Assembly (NCBI GenBank): GCA_021774355.1
Contig: JAJFJE010000104.1
Span: 1 to 6,019, forward strand
Length of the DNA stretch: 6,019 nucleotides
DNA from: Alphaproteobacteria bacterium
GTDB lineage: Bacteria > Pseudomonadota > Alphaproteobacteria > Zavarziniales > Zavarziniaceae
Direction of reading: 5' to 3'
Part shown: positions 5,699-6,019 of the stretch, one piece after another
Layout of the letters: each line of letters begins with the position of its first letter
Numbering within the stretch: position 1 is the first letter of the stretch
Notes under the pieces: generated by a model
Seen by the model: the letters and a program-made list of their open reading frames with translations, nothing else
What the model was told of the DNA's origin: nothing
Databases searched by the model: none
Made by a program: the position numbers and the translations under genes

Positions 5699-6019
5699 TG
5701 CCGTGGACCCTGTTTTTCCGGTGGCTGATCGCCCCGCCCTGGCGCGTCGTAAAGGCGCTGGGCACGGCGATCGCCCGCTCCCTGCGCGAAGATGCGACCC
5801 ATCTCGCCGGCTATCTGGCCTTCACCGGCCTGCTCGCCCTGTTTCCCTTCCTGCTCAGCCTGGCCGCCCTGGGCGGCACCCTTGGGGCCGGCATCCGGCC
5901 GGAGGTGGCGATCCAGGCCCTGTTCAACATGTTGCCGCCCGATGTCGCCACGACCCTGGCCCCGGCGGTCCGGCAGGTGCTCCAGTCGGGCAGCCGCTCC
6001 AGCCTGCTGACCGCCGGCA
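5695..6019 (+). CDS. YihY/BrkB-family inner-membrane protein, N-terminal part (3' end outside window)
   Basis: The first 108 codons are present. After a basic N-terminal stretch (about residues 9-34, with APPWRVVKALGTAIARSLRED) comes THLAGYLAFTGLLALFPFLL at 35-54, the first membrane segment (about 36-62). It corresponds to the family hallmark in which a conserved Ala-Tyr/Phe helix ends in LxxLFPxLL. Residues 66-108 are a loop with PPDVATTLAPAVRQVL, also typical. Members are six-helix membrane proteins once annotated as ribonuclease BN; that activity belongs to another protein, and the true function is uncertain. The start is ATG at 5695. No Shine-Dalgarno sequence precedes it (CTTCCCTGGGCCC), GTG at 5698 is adjacent, and a TTG at 5659 is possible but unlikely. 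It is transcribed away from the 116-residue gene, with 100 bases between the two starts. Confidence 0.88.
   Translation, partial: MVPWTLFFRWLIAPPWRVVKALGTAIARSLREDATHLAGYLAFTGLLALFPFLLSLAALGGTLGAGIRPEVAIQALFNMLPPDVATTLAPAVRQVLQSGSRSSLLTAG

Noticed and set aside
5595..5765. N-terminal extension of the 116-residue protein to ATG 5765
   Set aside because: It would cross the divergent promoter region and the first codons of the YihY gene, and the residues do not look like folded protein.

Overview
The window is a GC-rich, densely packed stretch of bacterial chromosome. GC-ending codons, the gene families present and CtrA-like TTAA boxes in the intergenic gaps suggest an alphaproteobacterium, possibly of the Rhodospirillales. 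That placement is an inference from style, not a marker-gene result. I see no tRNA, rRNA, CRISPR array, insertion sequence or prophage gene.

Layout from left to right: (1) the last 25 codons of a multicopper oxidase on the + strand (1-78), with its type 1/type 3 copper motif intact. (2) Converging on it with a 6-base gap, a minus-strand two-gene unit: a periplasmic binding-protein-like (SBP_bac_3, Venus-flytrap) protein with a C-terminal membrane anchor (3628-2735), overlapped by 17 bases by a MASE1-PAS-GGDEF-EAL cyclic-di-GMP enzyme with a GTG start (2751-85). (3) Upstream of these, also on the minus strand, a HerA-like/DUF853 (YjgR-type) ATPase (5232-3709), preceded after 11 bases by a 116-residue protein of unknown function (5594-5244). 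(4) Diverging from the last gene, the first 108 codons of a YihY/BrkB-family inner-membrane protein on the + strand (5695 to the window end).

The most suggestive unit is the flytrap/c-di-GMP pair. In many bacteria an SBP_bac_3 domain, one membrane helix and GGDEF/EAL domains form a single protein. Here the flytrap plus helix is a separate protein translated just ahead of an enzyme that has its own membrane sensor (MASE1). The pair could be a two-subunit ligand-sensing c-di-GMP switch. Both the GGDEF half (with an RxxD inhibitory site) and the EAL half keep their catalytic residues.

The two real intergenic gaps (3629-3708 and 5595-5694) each hold a GTTAAC-containing element in which TTAA and TTGA are separated by 7 bases, one base away from the CtrA consensus TTAA-N7-TTAA. 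By eye these are the only two TTAA tetramers in the 6 kb. They are the best regulatory candidates here and may link both transcription units to a cell-cycle or motility programme, but this is untested.
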